The notes under the pieces are model-generated. The model saw only the letters and a list, made by a program, of their open reading frames with translations. It was not told where the DNA came from and did no database searches. From Sphingomonas sp. Leaf10 (lineage in GTDB: Bacteria; Pseudomonadota; Alphaproteobacteria; Sphingomonadales; Sphingomonadaceae): a stretch of DNA of 64,000 nucleotides. The position numbers and the translations under genes were made by a program. The stretch spans positions 40,612 to 104,611 of the forward strand of contig NZ_LMKE01000001.1 of assembly GCF_001421245.1 (NCBI RefSeq), given 5' to 3'. Each line of letters begins with the position of its first letter. Within the stretch, counting starts at the first letter, position 1. Shown here piece by piece: positions 63,520 through 64,000 of the stretch.

Positions 63520-64000
63520 ATGGTCGCGATCGTATCGACGGCGGCGTATCTCGGGCTGGAGGCGCGGCGGGTGGAGGTTCAGGTGCAATTGGCACCGGGC
63601 GTCCCGGCATTCGTCGTGGTCGGGCTGGCCGACAAGGCAGTGGGCGAAAGCCGCGAACGGGTCCGCGCTGCGATCGCTGCGATCGGCCTGTCGCTGCCGC
63701 CCAAGCGGATCACCGTGAACCTCTCGCCCGCCGATTTGCCGAAGGAGGGATCGCATTACGACCTGCCGATCGCGCTCGGCCTGTTGGCGGCGATGGGTGT
63801 GGTCGACGCCGAAGGGTTGAGCGACTTTGTCGTCGTCGGCGAGTTGAGCCTCGACGGACGGATCGCCGGATCGCCCGGCGTGCTGTTGGCGGCGATGCTG
63901 GCGAGCGGGGAGGGGCGGTCGCTGATCTGCCCGGCGGAACAGGGGGCGGAGGCGGCATGGGCGGGCACGCCGGTCGTCGCCGCGCCGGATTTGCTGTCGC
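63520..64000 (+). CDS. comM: ComM/YifB Mg-chelatase-like AAA+ ATPase (C-terminus beyond window edge)
   Basis: The first 160 codons of the ComM/YifB family, a AAA+ hexameric helicase-like protein that drives branch migration in natural transformation. Family start VSTAAYLGLEARRVEVQVQLAPGVPAFVVVGLADKAVGESRERVRAA, KRITVNLSPADLPKEGSHYDLPIALGLLAA, and FVVVGELSLDGRI are present; these are the N-terminal S5/EF-G-like fold preceding the ATPase. With comEC also in the window, two competence genes are present though unlinked. ATG 63520. Confidence 0.92.
   Translation, partial: MVAIVSTAAYLGLEARRVEVQVQLAPGVPAFVVVGLADKAVGESRERVRAAIAAIGLSLPPKRITVNLSPADLPKEGSHYDLPIALGLLAAMGVVDAEGLSDFVVVGELSLDGRIAGSPGVLLAAMLASGEGRSLICPAEQGAEAAWAGTPVVAAPDLLS

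Overview
The window reads as a chromosomal segment of a high-GC alphaproteobacterium of the Sphingomonas/Sphingomonadaceae type. The grounds are uniformly GC-rich codon use, a large TonB-dependent receptor next to tryptophan-halogenase-family flavoproteins, a UPF0262 gene, the DUF2849/DUF934 sulfite-reduction operon typical of alphaproteobacteria, and dispersed GC-rich palindromic intergenic repeats. I saw no rRNA, tRNA, CRISPR array, prophage or insertion sequence. The genus is an inference from gene content, not a measured placement.

Layout. 1-4640 (minus): chemotaxis operon STAS-cheY-cheA-cheW-MCP, running off the left edge. 4898-7838 (minus): small membrane protein, citrate synthase, glutamyl-tRNA synthetase. 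7873-10176 (plus): comEC, carrying an in-frame 111-bp palindromic repeat. 10122-12508 (minus): tightly overlapping operon UPF0262 - GH25-like protein - cdd - dcd - small membrane protein. 12579-14090 (plus): dnaB, facing the TonB receptor across a bidirectional terminator.

14167-33935 is the accessory metabolic core. A 1144-aa TonB-dependent receptor is divergent from four tandem flavin-dependent tryptophan-halogenase-family genes; three keep the halogenase residues and one has lost them. A converging JmjC/cupin-8 protein follows. Then comes a nine-gene plus-strand operon: MFS transporter, cytosolic sugar isomerase/epimerase, Gfo/Idh/MocA oxidoreductase, cytochrome c, Tat-exported TIM-barrel protein, DUF1080 protein, GMC small subunit, second Tat-exported isomerase-like protein, and GMC large subunit with a Cys cluster. 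This set fits periplasmic C3-oxidation of glycosides to 3-keto-glycosides, cleavage, uptake and final cytoplasmic reduction/isomerisation. No transcriptional regulator is encoded locally.

34025-39345: two hypotheticals, then the assimilatory sulfate/siroheme operon (minus) cobA-DUF2849-[repeat]-cysI-Rid protein-DUF934-cysH. 39423-49206: astD, selO, an alpha/beta hydrolase, a GT4 glycosyltransferase, nitronate monooxygenase, a glycine-zipper lipoprotein, a class-I glutamine amidotransferase, an AT-richer patch with an unknown membrane protein (about 47430-48200), and a 2-hydroxyacid dehydrogenase. 49304-59836: SH3 protein, DPP-IV-type S9 peptidase, DUF418 membrane protein, asd, a miniature PAS-chemoreceptor protein, YitT-family protein, a GFA-family gene interrupted by a stop codon, an alpha/beta hydrolase, a glutathione transferase and ExoD. 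59957-63050 (minus) is the conserved rpmH-rnpA-yidD-yidC-engB cluster, and the window ends inside a ComM/YifB gene (plus).

Points most worth following: the halogenase quartet with its degenerate member beside a TonB receptor and the 3-keto-glycoside operon; the coding-sequence-resident palindromic repeat in comEC; the nonsense codon in the GFA gene; and the GH25-like protein without its catalytic residues.
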